DNA of 64,000 bases from Coriobacteriia bacterium. Lineage in GTDB: Bacteria; Actinomycetota; Coriobacteriia; Coriobacteriales; Atopobiaceae. Positions 55,601-62,521 of this stretch are shown piece after piece. The stretch is from contig JAUMVN010000008.1 of NCBI GenBank assembly GCA_030530145.1, positions 1 to 64,000 on the forward strand, written 5' to 3'. Under the pieces are notes generated by a model. That model was not told the origin of the DNA. It saw nothing but the letters and a program-made list of their open reading frames with translations, and ran no database searches. Both the position numbers and the translations under genes were made by a program. The number at the start of each line of letters is the position of its first letter. The stretch's first letter is position 1.

Positions 55601-56031
55601 CGAGCATGCTGGCGCTTCTCGCCGAGCGCCTGTCCGCCGAGCGCGTGCGCTACCTCACGCTCACGGGCTCGACGAGCAAGGAGGAGCGCGAGCGGCTCGT
55701 CAAGCGCTTTCAGGCGGGGGAGGCCGAGGTCTTCCTCATCTCGCTCAAGGCCGGCGGCGTCGGCCTCAACCTGACGGCCGCCGACGTGGTCATCCACTAC
55801 GACCCGTGGTGGAACACGGCGGCGCAGGACCAGGCCACCGACCGCGCCCACCGCATCGGCCAGCGCCGCGACGTGAGCGTCTTCAAGCTGATCGTGGAGG
55901 GGACCATCGAGGAGCGCATCCTGCAGATGCAGGAGTCCAAGCGCGGCCTCGCCGAGAGCGTCCTTTCCGGCGAGGAGGTGAGAAGCGCGCTTCTCACCCG
56001 CGACGACATCTTGGCGCTTCTGGGGGCGTGA
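52675..56031 (+). CDS. SWIM-domain SNF2-family helicase
   Basis: A 1,118-residue DNA-dependent ATPase of the SNF2/Rad54 group. An N-terminal SWIM zinc finger is CTCPAAYTYEGMCKHEV (Cys78, Cys80, Cys90, His92). A bacterial SNF2-associated region spans roughly residues 150-600. The helicase core begins at about 650: LRGYQEDGFRWL, ILADDMGLGKTLQVIAHVL (motif I, ~682), VVLDEAQYIKNP (motif II, ~782), ALTGTPVENRLQELW (motif III), and the C-terminal lobe LLFSQFTSMLALLAERL, LISLKAGGVGLNLTAADVVI, DQATDRAHRIGQ. ATG 52675 follows AAAGGAACC. Such proteins remodel or translocate on DNA; the cellular role in this lineage is unknown. A similar single-gene layout is common, so no partner is implied. Confidence 0.95.
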   Translation: MANKLLVDTLEREAALPSTYTKGRKLALDGAVWGVRSSEGSIGSTVRASGKVDASHGGCYEVSVDLDLEAGDVLDYSCTCPAAYTYEGMCKHEVALALAFAASREDEAAGGPLSPMAPRKRKAREAPTSGAISGLIKDAAEKRLREATGRRSRAHARQAAPADTVSLAVAFVVPSRTYVADGLALKLTARCGRTKYIVKNIAGLVRAWRYGDVMEFGKKLKVPCARGWLDERACSLLDLLARVVDTQQAFYLSRWDYMDGGRGTEVKELPLSPTDICDVLDLMQGASVQIELEKRSAYDAWGYRVGERSLSEFSVAEGDPCVPCSITEREEGGYDIDVASDLHLIWSDTRCYATDGHRILRTSEAFAAEAAPVLSALVSSRGTPHVSSKDAPEFCRSVLPALRAWTDAAVPESLALAEPPQPDFTFRVGLDDGEVRCEARVAYGDWSCPLGGQENVAGQPPRDLAAEYHALDVLEDYFPVADGAFVFDEADDELLYALLTDGLAELSGLGEVLLSERLRAINVRQSPSLSVRAAVKSNLLDLELGASGLTERELLDYLDGWRRKQKYVRLSTGDIVRIGENLHVAEELAAGVGVEVEDLVRGCAAGLPSSRALLVDALLEDAENVRLSRNADFRSIVRDFDTYADADIEVPAGLRAELRGYQEDGFRWLGTLERLGFGGILADDMGLGKTLQVIAHVLACKEAGAQGPTLVVCPASLVYNWMSELARFAPGLDAVAVLGTKAARMAVLGGAEGRDVLVTSYDLLRRDVEAYAAHRFARVVLDEAQYIKNPKAQVTKCAKCLDAGVRFALTGTPVENRLQELWSIFDFLMPGYLGGRERFAKLYEGPVEAREHESATLLRCAIGPFVLRRLKSEVLADLPEKTESVVYAQMEPKQRKLYLACQDRLALQVQHAGDKEIKKDKLKVLAELTKLRQVCCDPRLYFEGYDGGSAKLETCVELVSQAIEGGHKVLLFSQFTSMLALLAERLSAERVRYLTLTGSTSKEERERLVKRFQAGEAEVFLISLKAGGVGLNLTAADVVIHYDPWWNTAAQDQATDRAHRIGQRRDVSVFKLIVEGTIEERILQMQESKRGLAESVLSGEEVRSALLTRDDILALLGA

Positions 56032-56166
56032 GCTGGGAAGACGTGCGCTCGGCGAGTGCTCGCCCGCGCCGTGCGAAAACTTTTTTGCGATTTAGGCAAA
56101 AAAGTCCTTGCATCGTCGTCGAGGACTTTGCATAATAAACGAGCTGCTTAACGAGGCAAGCAAATG

Positions 56167-56242
56167 GTGGGTGTAGCTCAGTTGGTAGAGCGACGGACCG
56201 TGGCTCCGTAGGTCGAGGGTTCGAGACCCTTCACCCACCCCA
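56167..56242 (+). tRNA. tRNA-His (GTG)
   Basis: The cloverleaf is complete: acceptor GTGGGTG/CACCCAC, D stem GCTC/GAGC, anticodon stem ACGGA/TCCGT and T stem GAGGG/CCCTT, with the encoded CCA. A G precedes the acceptor (G-1 at 56166) and pairs with C73, the histidine-tRNA hallmark. The anticodon is GTG. The base before it, position 33, is C rather than the near-universal T. Confidence 0.92.
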
Positions 56243-56256
56243 TTCAATTGAATAAT

Positions 56257-56332
56257 GGATCGTTAGCTCAGCTGGTAGAGCAGGGGACTCTTAATCCCAA
56301 GGTCCAGGGTTCGAACCCCTGACGATCCACCA
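56257..56332 (+). tRNA. tRNA-Lys (CTT), copy 1
   Basis: The 76-base cloverleaf has acceptor GGATCGT/ACGATCC, T33, anticodon CTT and the encoded CCA. It is identical to the copy at 56,338. Confidence 0.96.
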
Positions 56333-56337
56333 TTCTC

Positions 56338-56413
56338 GGATCGTTAGCTCAGCTGGTAGAGCAGGGGACTCTTAATCCCAAGGTCCAGGGTTCGAACCCC
56401 TGACGATCCACCA
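56338..56413 (+). tRNA. tRNA-Lys (CTT), copy 2
   Basis: It is base-for-base identical to copy 1, which lies 5 bp upstream. The tandem pair probably arose by local duplication, and both copies end with encoded CCA before a shared terminator. Confidence 0.96.
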
Positions 56414-56423
56414 TCGAATGATC

Positions 56424-56447
56424 AGAGCACCTTCGGGTGCTCTTTTT
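56424..56447 (+). terminator. Terminator after the His-Lys-Lys tRNA cluster
   Basis: AGAGCACC / GGTGCTCT with a TTCG tetraloop is followed by TTTTT. This is a textbook intrinsic terminator. Confidence 0.92.
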
Positions 56448-56486
56448 GTATCCAGGCCGCAGGTGCCCGCGGAGGGATGGGGACAC

Positions 56487-57074
56487 ATGACGAACGAAGC
56501 TCTCGGACTCATCGAGAAGGCCCTCGAGCCGGACCCGCTGTTCCACGAGGAGGTCGTCGCCGACGACCTCACGTGGGAGGGGCATATCTTCTCCTCGCAC
56601 GTGCTCGACGTGGCGCTCGGGGACGGCTCGCGCGGCCGCCGCGAGATCGTGCGTCACTGCGGCGGCGCGGGCGTCGTGGCGCTCGACGAGGACCGCCGCG
56701 TCTGCCTGGTGCGCCAGTACCGCGTGGCCGTCGGGCGCATGACGCTCGAGATCCCGGCGGGCAAGCTCGACGCGTCCGAGGGCGCGGAGGCCTGCGCCGC
56801 GCGCGAGCTCGCCGAGGAGACGGGCCTTCGCGCGTCGAGCCTCGAGCACCTGGTGAGCGACTACGGGTCCATCGGGTTCACAGACGAGCACACCGAGGTC
56901 TTCTTGGCGCGCGGGCTTGAGCGCGGCGAGGCCGCCCCGGACGAGGGCGAGCTCATCTCGACGGTGTGGCTGTCGCTGGACGACGCCGTGGACGCGGTTC
57001 TCGCCGGCCTCATCCGCGACGGCAAGACGGTCGCCGGCGTCCTCGCGGCCAAAGCGCTTCTCGATAGATGCTAG
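56487..57074 (+). CDS. NUDIX hydrolase, ADP-ribose pyrophosphatase-like
   Basis: A 195-residue protein with the complete Nudix box GKLDASEGAEACAARELAEETGL (G-x5-E-x7-RE-x2-EE-x-G). GVVALDEDRRVCLVRQYRVAVGRMTLEIPAGKLD just before it is the ADP-sugar pyrophosphatase form of the family. ATG 56487 lies 9 bases after GGAGGGA and is preferred over a 23-codon extension that overlaps the tRNA terminator. It probably clears ADP-ribose or related nucleotide sugars. A tRNA-Arg gene follows after 15 bp. Confidence 0.93.
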   Translation: MTNEALGLIEKALEPDPLFHEEVVADDLTWEGHIFSSHVLDVALGDGSRGRREIVRHCGGAGVVALDEDRRVCLVRQYRVAVGRMTLEIPAGKLDASEGAEACAARELAEETGLRASSLEHLVSDYGSIGFTDEHTEVFLARGLERGEAAPDEGELISTVWLSLDDAVDAVLAGLIRDGKTVAGVLAAKALLDRC

Positions 57075-57089
57075 AATGGGAAACCGCTC

Positions 57090-57166
57090 GCGCCGTTAGC
57101 TCAGTTGGATAGAGCCGCGGACTTCTAATCCGAAGGTCGGGGGTTCGAATCCCTCACGGCGCACCA
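57090..57166 (+). tRNA. tRNA-Arg (TCT)
   Basis: The acceptor GCGCCGT/ACGGCGC, D arm GCTC...GAGC, anticodon loop CTTCTAA (anticodon TCT) and the T arm are intact with encoded CCA. It lies 15 bp after the NUDIX gene. Confidence 0.95.
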
Positions 57167-57209
57167 ACGCAAACTCAAGGGCACGCCGCTCTCCGCAGCC
57201 CCTAATTTC

Positions 57210-57336
57210 AAGTTCGGAAGGCTTCCAAACTTCGGAAGGCTTCCGAACTTTCGTTTAAGAACGTATATCCGCAGGTCAGGCGCCTGGGCAAGAAGCCCTC
57301 AGGGCTTCTCTCCAAGTTTGGAAGCCTTCCGAACTT
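57210..57336. repeat. Cluster of palindromic AAGTTCGGAAG units
   Basis: Copies lie at 57210-57232, 57228-57250 (overlapping) and 57314-57336, each with 11-base arms around one central base. Between them are AACGTATATCC and CCGCAGGTCAGGC, both of which also occur at the 60,473 cluster (the second inverted). The 373-bp gap between tRNA-Arg and the kinase gene holds no other feature I can support. Confidence 0.7.
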
Positions 57337-57539
57337 GAGCCGGTCGCCTTCCGAGCGCGAGGGGGCGCCGAGCGCGCCGGCAGCGCGCCGGAGCAATTCC
57401 GGGCCGTTCGCCGATTGACGGGCGGACCTTCTCCGCAGGCATTCCAAAATGTGGCCCACGGGTGTTTATTTTCTAGCGCCGAGGGCAACGGGTTTGCGGC
57501 ATACTTAAGTCTGTCGCATCCTGTCGGAAGGAGAACGCG

Positions 57540-58589
57540 TTGATTTACACGATGACGTTGAACCCTGCTCTTGACTACGTCATGCACCCGCTGACGCTCG
57601 ATATGGGCTACACGAACCGCTCGTCGAGCGAGGAGCTGCACTGCGGAGGCAACGGTATCAACATCTCGACCCTGCTCAAGGAGGTCGGCACCCCCAGCAT
57701 CGCCATGGGCATCGCCGCCGGCTTCACGGGCGACTACCTGCTGCACCGGCTCCAGGAGAAGGGCATCTCGTCCAACTTCGTCTGTCTCGACAAGGGCTTC
57801 ACGCGCATCAACGTCAAGCTCAACGGCATCGTCATGACCATGTGCAACGGCATGGGGCCGAAGATCTCCGAGAAGAAGGTCGAGGAGCTCCTGGACCGCA
57901 TGGACGTCATCGGCGCCGGGGACACGCTCGTCCTCACCGGCTCCATCCCGAGCTCGCTGCCGTCGGACATCTACGACCAGATCATGAAGCGCTTCGCCGG
58001 CCGCGGCATCCAGTTCGTCGTCGACGCCCCCGGTCAGCTGCTCATGGACTCCCTGGCCGCCCACCCGTTCCTCATCAAGCCGAACAACCACGAGGTCGGC
58101 CGCATCTACGGCGTGAACATCGAGGAGCCCGAGGAGTGCATGCCCTACGCGCACAAGCTCCAGGAGGAGGGCGCCCGCAACGTCATCATCTCCTGCGGCG
58201 GCCACGGCTCGCTGCTGCTCGACGAGAACGGCGCCGAGCACGTCGTGCCCACCGCGCGCATCCGCCTCGTCAACGCCACGGGCGCCGGCGACTCCATGGT
58301 CGGCGGCTTCCTCTCTATGGTCACCCGCGGCGCCGACTACGACACGGCGCTCGTCTTCGCCTCCGCCTGCGGCACCGCGACCGCGGCCTCCAAGGGCATC
58401 GCCAAGCGCGACAAGATCAACCGCGTCGTGAGCGCCCTGTACAAGAAGATGGGGCGCGCCGTCCCCGGCATCATCGCCAGGGACATGCAGGACGCCAAGG
58501 ACGCCGCGGCCGCCCGCGCGGTCGAGGAGTGCCAGGCCGACGCCGCCAAGGCCTTCATGGCCACCGGCGCCACCGACGGCGAGAACTAG
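57540..58589 (+). CDS. fruK: 1-phosphofructokinase-like PfkB-family kinase
   Basis: A 349-residue sugar kinase beginning at TTG 57540 behind GGAAGGAGAAC. MIYTMTLNPALDYVMHP is the start typical of 1-phosphofructokinase and tagatose-6-phosphate kinase, ELHCGGNGINISTLLKEVG follows, GSIPSSLP is conserved, and NATGAGDSMVGGF is the PfkB signature with the catalytic Asp. A Lys/Ala-rich C-terminal tail extends beyond the usual length. It most likely phosphorylates fructose-1-phosphate; tagatose-6-phosphate is an alternative. The gene for the general PTS enzyme I follows after 88 bp, which favours a PTS sugar route. Confidence 0.88.
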   Translation: MIYTMTLNPALDYVMHPLTLDMGYTNRSSSEELHCGGNGINISTLLKEVGTPSIAMGIAAGFTGDYLLHRLQEKGISSNFVCLDKGFTRINVKLNGIVMTMCNGMGPKISEKKVEELLDRMDVIGAGDTLVLTGSIPSSLPSDIYDQIMKRFAGRGIQFVVDAPGQLLMDSLAAHPFLIKPNNHEVGRIYGVNIEEPEECMPYAHKLQEEGARNVIISCGGHGSLLLDENGAEHVVPTARIRLVNATGAGDSMVGGFLSMVTRGADYDTALVFASACGTATAASKGIAKRDKINRVVSALYKKMGRAVPGIIARDMQDAKDAAAARAVEECQADAAKAFMATGATDGEN

Positions 58590-58677
58590 AGCTCGGCTCA
58601 CCAGCGCGGCCGGTCGCACGCCCGCGCGAGCATATAAGGGAAGAGCCGCCACGGCGGCTGACCAGTAGGGGGATTAC

Positions 58678-60414
58678 ATGAACGAGGGAGTCAACTCTGC
58701 GGACGGCATCGTCTACGAGGGAGTGAACGCGTCCGACGGCGTCGGCATCGGCGTCGCCCGCGTGGCCGTCGAGCCCGACCTGAGCTTCACGCCGCACGCG
58801 CCCGCCGACGCGCAGGCCGAGAAGGAGCGCTACGAGGCCGCCGTCGCCAAGTTCATCGAGCAGACGAACGCGCAGATCGACCGCATGACCGAGACCGTCG
58901 GCCCCGAGGCAGCGGCCATCATGGGCGCTCACATCGAGTTCGCCGAGGACGAGGGCATCAAGGAGATGGTCAACCGCTCCATCGAGTCCGGCAAGTGCGC
59001 CGAGCAGTCCGTCTCCGAGGCTTATGACATGTACTACAACATGTTCTCCAACATGGAGGACGAGCTCTTCCGCGAGCGCGCCGCCGACGTCGCCGACGTC
59101 AAGACCGGCCTTCTCGCCGACCTGCTGGGCCAGGAGCTCATCGACCTCTCCACGCTGCCGGAGAACTCCGTCGTCATCGTGCACGAGCTCACGCCGTCCA
59201 TGACCGCCGACATCGACAAGAACAACGTCGTCGCCATCGTCACCGAGACCGGCGGCCGCACTTCTCACTCCGCGATCATCGCCCGCGCGCTCGAGATCCC
59301 CGCGGTCCTCTCGGTGCCCGACGCCACCAAGAACATCAAGACCGGCGACATGGTCGTCGTCGACGGCGAGAAGGGCAAGGTCCTCCCCAAGCCCGACGAC
59401 CGCAAGCTGCGCCACTACCGCAACAAGGCCAAGCAGTACGCCGCCGAGAAGCTCGCGCTCGAGGCCTATCGCGGCAAGGAGACCCTCACCGCCGACGGCG
59501 AGAAGAAGCTCCTCGTCGCCAACATCGGCAACCCCGACGACGCAAACGTGGCCGCCGAGCACGACTGCGAGGGCGTGGGCCTCTTCCGCTCCGAGTTCCT
59601 CTTCATGGACGCCAAGGAGCTCCCGAGCGAGGACGAGCAGTTCGCTGCGTACCAGAAGGTCGCCCTGTGCATGAAGGACCAGCCGGTCATCATCCGCACC
59701 CTCGACGTGGGCGGCGACAAGGAGATCCCGTATCTCGACCTCGCCAAGGAAGAGAACCCCTTCCTCGGCTACCGCGCCGTCCGCTACTGCCTGAACAACC
59801 CCGAGCAGTACAAGGTGCAGCTCACCGCCCTTCTTCGCGCCTCCGCCTTCGGCGACATCAAGATCATGGTCCCGCTCGTGACGACCGTCGACGAGATCCG
59901 CCAGGTCAAGGACCTCGTCAAGGAGTGCATGCGCGAGCTCGACGAGCGCGGCGTCTCCTATAACAAGGACATCGAGGTCGGCACCATGATCGAGACCCCC
60001 GCGGCCTCCCTCATCGCCGAGGACCTCGCCGAGGAGTGCGACTTCTTCTCCATCGGCACGAACGACCTCATCGGCTACACCATGTGCGCCGACCGCGGCA
60101 ACGACAAGGTCAGCTACCTCTACGAGGTCTACCAGCCGGCCGTCATCCGCTCGCTCAAGCGCATCATCGAGGCCGGCAGCAAGGCTGGCATCATGGTCGG
60201 CATGTGCGGCGAGGCCGCGGCCGACCCGCTGCTCATCCCGGTGCTGATCTCCTTCGGCCTGGACGAGTTCTCCGTGAGCGCCCCGTCCATCCTGCGCACC
60301 CGTCGCATCATCTCCGAGTGGACCCGCGAGGAGTGCGACGCGCTCGCCGCCAAGGTCGTCAAGCTCAAGACCGCGACCGAGGTCAAGGCCATGCTCCAGG
60401 CTGCCGCCAAGTAG
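58678..60414 (+). CDS. ptsI: PTS enzyme I (phosphoenolpyruvate-protein phosphotransferase)
   Basis: A 578-residue enzyme moving phosphate from phosphoenolpyruvate to HPr. TETGGRTSHSAIIARALEIP contains the phosphorylated His197, GVGLFRSEFLFMD and the PEP-binding DVGGDKEIPYL and GTMIETPAA follow, and FFSIGTNDLIGYTM and MCGEAAADP mark the C-terminal barrel with its Cys. ATG 58678 follows AGTAGGGGGATTAC. No HPr gene lies beside it, so HPr is encoded elsewhere. A small hairpin AGCCGCC/GGCGGCT precedes the ribosome site. A terminator follows. Confidence 0.97.
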   Translation: MNEGVNSADGIVYEGVNASDGVGIGVARVAVEPDLSFTPHAPADAQAEKERYEAAVAKFIEQTNAQIDRMTETVGPEAAAIMGAHIEFAEDEGIKEMVNRSIESGKCAEQSVSEAYDMYYNMFSNMEDELFRERAADVADVKTGLLADLLGQELIDLSTLPENSVVIVHELTPSMTADIDKNNVVAIVTETGGRTSHSAIIARALEIPAVLSVPDATKNIKTGDMVVVDGEKGKVLPKPDDRKLRHYRNKAKQYAAEKLALEAYRGKETLTADGEKKLLVANIGNPDDANVAAEHDCEGVGLFRSEFLFMDAKELPSEDEQFAAYQKVALCMKDQPVIIRTLDVGGDKEIPYLDLAKEENPFLGYRAVRYCLNNPEQYKVQLTALLRASAFGDIKIMVPLVTTVDEIRQVKDLVKECMRELDERGVSYNKDIEVGTMIETPAASLIAEDLAEECDFFSIGTNDLIGYTMCADRGNDKVSYLYEVYQPAVIRSLKRIIEAGSKAGIMVGMCGEAAADPLLIPVLISFGLDEFSVSAPSILRTRRIISEWTREECDALAAKVVKLKTATEVKAMLQAAAK

Positions 60415-60438
60415 GCTGCGCCTCTTTTCGAACGACGA

Positions 60439-60465
60439 GGGCCCCGGTGCTGCCGGGGCCCTTTT
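60439..60465 (+). terminator. Terminator after ptsI
   Basis: The 9-bp stem GGGCCCCGG / CCGGGGCCC with a TGCTG loop runs into CTTTTCTTG. Confidence 0.88.
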
Positions 60466-60472
60466 CTTGTCG

Positions 60473-60566
60473 AAGTTCGGAAGCCTTCCGAACGTATATC
60501 GCGGGGTTCGGAGTAAGCCTGACCTGCGGTTCTTTCGTTGTCTTAACTTTGGAATCCTTCCGAACT
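60473..60566. repeat. Pair of palindromic AAGTTCGGAAG units
   Basis: One copy is at 60473-60495 (AAGTTCGGAAG-C-CTTCCGAACGT) and a weaker one at about 60545-60566. Between them lie AACGTATATC and GCCTGACCTGCGG, matching the 57,210 cluster. It is the third intergenic site with paired copies, again between convergent genes. Confidence 0.65.
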
Positions 60567-60591
60567 CGATGGGTGTGGGCGGGCCTTTGCC

Positions 60592-61521
60592 CTAAGCCGG
60601 GAAGACGACGTCGAGGGCGCCCGGCTCCACGTCGACGACGAAGTCGCGGGCACAGAGCTTCTCGCCGTCCACCTGGCAGGGAGGCTCCTCCTCGAATCTG
60701 AGCTCGATGTGGGAGGTGCGTCTCGTCCTTACCACGCCCGACGCGGTGTGCTTGCCGAAGCGCGCGAGGCCGAGAAGCCCGAGCAGGGCGGGCGTCGGCG
60801 GCAGGGAAACGTTGTAGCAGACGTCGAGCTCCCCGTCCGTGGGGTCGGCGCTCGGGCAGATCCTGAACCCGCCCCCGTAGGTGGCCCCGACCTGCACCGC
60901 GAAGATGATGGTCGCGAGGTCGAGCGGCTCCTCGCCGTCGAAAGAGGCCCGGACGGGGAATCCCTCCCTAGCGCCGGCGAGTATGCGCAGAGCCGAGCGG
61001 ACAAAGAGCTCCTCGCCTTCCTGCTTCGTTCCCGCGGCGCGCTTGTCCGTGGTGTCGAGCGCGATGGCCGCGTCGAGGCCGAACGAGAGCGTCTGCATGA
61101 AGCGCACTCCGTTGACCAGCCCGAGCTCGCAGCCGCGGACCTGCCCGCGCACGAGCTGGGCGAGCGCCCCCTCCGCGTCGTTCCTCTTCATGCCGAGCGT
61201 TCGCGCGAAGTCGTTGCCGGAGCCCATGGGGACGACCCCGAGCTGGGGGCGCTGCGCGCGACCGATCTCTGCGAGTCCGTTGACCACCTCGTGGATGACC
61301 CCGTCGCCGCCGAGCGCGACCACCGTGTCGTAGCCCGCCGCGCCCGCGGCGATGCCGACGGCGTCCTCGGGCCCGGCGGTTCGCACGACCTCGAAGCCGT
61401 TCGTGGCGGACGAGAAGCTCCTTAAGAATTCCTCGGCGAAGCGCGCGCCCTTCTCGCCGGCGCCGGAATGGGCTGCGGGGTTGGCTATGACGAGCGTCTT
61501 GCCAAGAGGGGAGTGCGGCAT
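60592..61521 (-). CDS. Diacylglycerol/lipid kinase-family protein
   Basis: A 309-residue soluble DagK-like kinase starting at ATG 61521 after AGGAAAGG. KTLVIANPAAHSGAGEKGARF is the N-terminal nucleotide motif, DTVVALGGDGVIHEVVNGLAEI the GGDG signature, GVVPMGSGNDFARTLGM and GLDAAIALDTTDKRAA follow, and GGGFRICPSADPTDGELDVCY is the C-terminal sandwich. It probably phosphorylates diacylglycerol or a related lipid; recycling diacylglycerol left by the LtaS-type enzyme is a reasonable guess. The frame extends upstream through tRNA-Pro without support. Confidence 0.93.
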   Translation of the reverse strand: MPHSPLGKTLVIANPAAHSGAGEKGARFAEEFLRSFSSATNGFEVVRTAGPEDAVGIAAGAAGYDTVVALGGDGVIHEVVNGLAEIGRAQRPQLGVVPMGSGNDFARTLGMKRNDAEGALAQLVRGQVRGCELGLVNGVRFMQTLSFGLDAAIALDTTDKRAAGTKQEGEELFVRSALRILAGAREGFPVRASFDGEEPLDLATIIFAVQVGATYGGGFRICPSADPTDGELDVCYNVSLPPTPALLGLLGLARFGKHTASGVVRTRRTSHIELRFEEEPPCQVDGEKLCARDFVVDVEPGALDVVFPA

Positions 61522-61614
61522 GTAACCGGCCTTTCCTGCGGGTGACGGATAGCTGCATTCTACGCGCCGGGGTTGCCGAATGGGCCGAACTCGCGTATAG
61601 TGAACGCTCGGTTC

Positions 61615-61691
61615 CGGGGCGTGGCGCAGTTTGGTAGCGCATCTGCTTTGGGAGCAGAGGGTCGCTGGTTCGAATCCAGTCGCCCCGACCA
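61615..61691 (+). tRNA. tRNA-Pro (TGG)
   Basis: A 77-base cloverleaf with acceptor CGGGGCG/CGCCCCG, anticodon loop CTTTGGG region reading TGG, and encoded CCA. It lies 6 bp before tRNA-Gly. Confidence 0.95.
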
Positions 61692-61697
61692 ACATAC

Positions 61698-61771
<74 letters not shown>

Positions 61772-61779
61772 AAGAAAAC

Positions 61780-61816
61780 AGCAGGCCAGGGACGGTAACG
61801 CCTCTGGCCTGCTTTG
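61780..61816. terminator. Terminator after the Pro-Gly tRNA pair
   Basis: The 10-bp stem AGCAGGCCAG / CTGGCCTGCT with a 14-base loop runs into TTG. It also lies downstream of the small minus-strand gene. Confidence 0.85.
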
Positions 61817-61836
61817 TTATGTCGGCCTGGGCGACG

Positions 61837-62046
61837 TCAGCTGCGCCGCGCTCGGTCCTTCCCGAAGGTGATGCCGATGCTGATGAACGGCGTGAACCCG
61901 CCGCGCTTGCGCGGCTTTCTCAGGGCGTCGTCATCTGAGGAGAAGCGAGGGCGGTCATCATCGAAGAAATCTTCGCCCAGGTCCATTTCGTACTTCTCGC
62001 AATAGTCGCGCCAGAACTCACGGTCGTTCGGGTCGTGCATTTCCAT
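61837..62046 (-). CDS. Small acidic protein of unknown function
   Basis: I do not recognise this 69-residue protein. ATG 62046 lies 6 bases after AAAGGG and gives MEMHDPNDREFWRDYCEKYE; a GTG at 62061 is in frame. It is acidic in the middle (LGEDFFDDDRPRFSSDDD) and basic at the end (LRKPRKRGG ... FGKDRARRS), with no membrane helix or signal peptide. The composition and ribosome site support a real gene, but the protein is short. Confidence 0.6.
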   Translation of the reverse strand: MEMHDPNDREFWRDYCEKYEMDLGEDFFDDDRPRFSSDDDALRKPRKRGGFTPFISIGITFGKDRARRS

Positions 62047-62135
62047 CTCAACCCTTTCCACGGGGCCGGAAGCGCTTCTTTGCGCCTCTTTTGCTGCAGG
62101 TTACCCTGGGGTTGTGACAACAATTGGGGCACGAG

Positions 62136-62228
62136 CCTCGAGGTGGCGTTGCTCCCGAGGTGGCGCCACCTGGAGCCGTTTTGCCTCGAGGTGGCGCGAA
62201 ACTGCTGAGAAAATCGCCCGGGGTGGCG
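62136..62228. repeat. Four direct copies of a CGAGGTGGCG motif
   Basis: CCTCGAGGTGGCG occurs at 62136-62148 and 62184-62196, CCCGAGGTGGCG at 62154-62165, and CCCGGGGTGGCG at 62217-62228. A looser inverse copy (CACCACCTCGGCG) lies near 62,269. The 475-bp gap (62,047-62,521) between the small gene and gdhA holds these and the gdhA promoter region; no gene is supported there. Confidence 0.6.
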
Positions 62229-62521
62229 TCGCGGGCACCGCCTCGGCGGGCTTCTTCCCAACCGGGCACCACCTCGGCGTGAACCCGCCGGCCGCGCCGT
62301 TCGCCGCCGCTTGTTTCCGGCCAACGGTAGCCACCCGTCCAAATTGAGATAAGCAACACGCGTCTGAGCGGCCCGTATGTACACTGTGTTTCGCAAAGCG
62401 CGCGAGACAGTTACGCGAACGGAACCGAAACGTTGCGCAAAACACAACGCGCGTACAGTTTCTTATTGGAAAACAGGCGGCCGGCTCACTGTCCCGGCGC
62501 CTCCGACAATAAGGAGAGATC

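Noticed and set aside
58644-58659. Hairpin AGCCGCC/GGCGGCT just before the ptsI ribosome site as a riboswitch
   Set aside because: The loop is only two bases if fully paired and there are no conserved aptamer elements. A short local dyad in GC-rich DNA is expected by chance.
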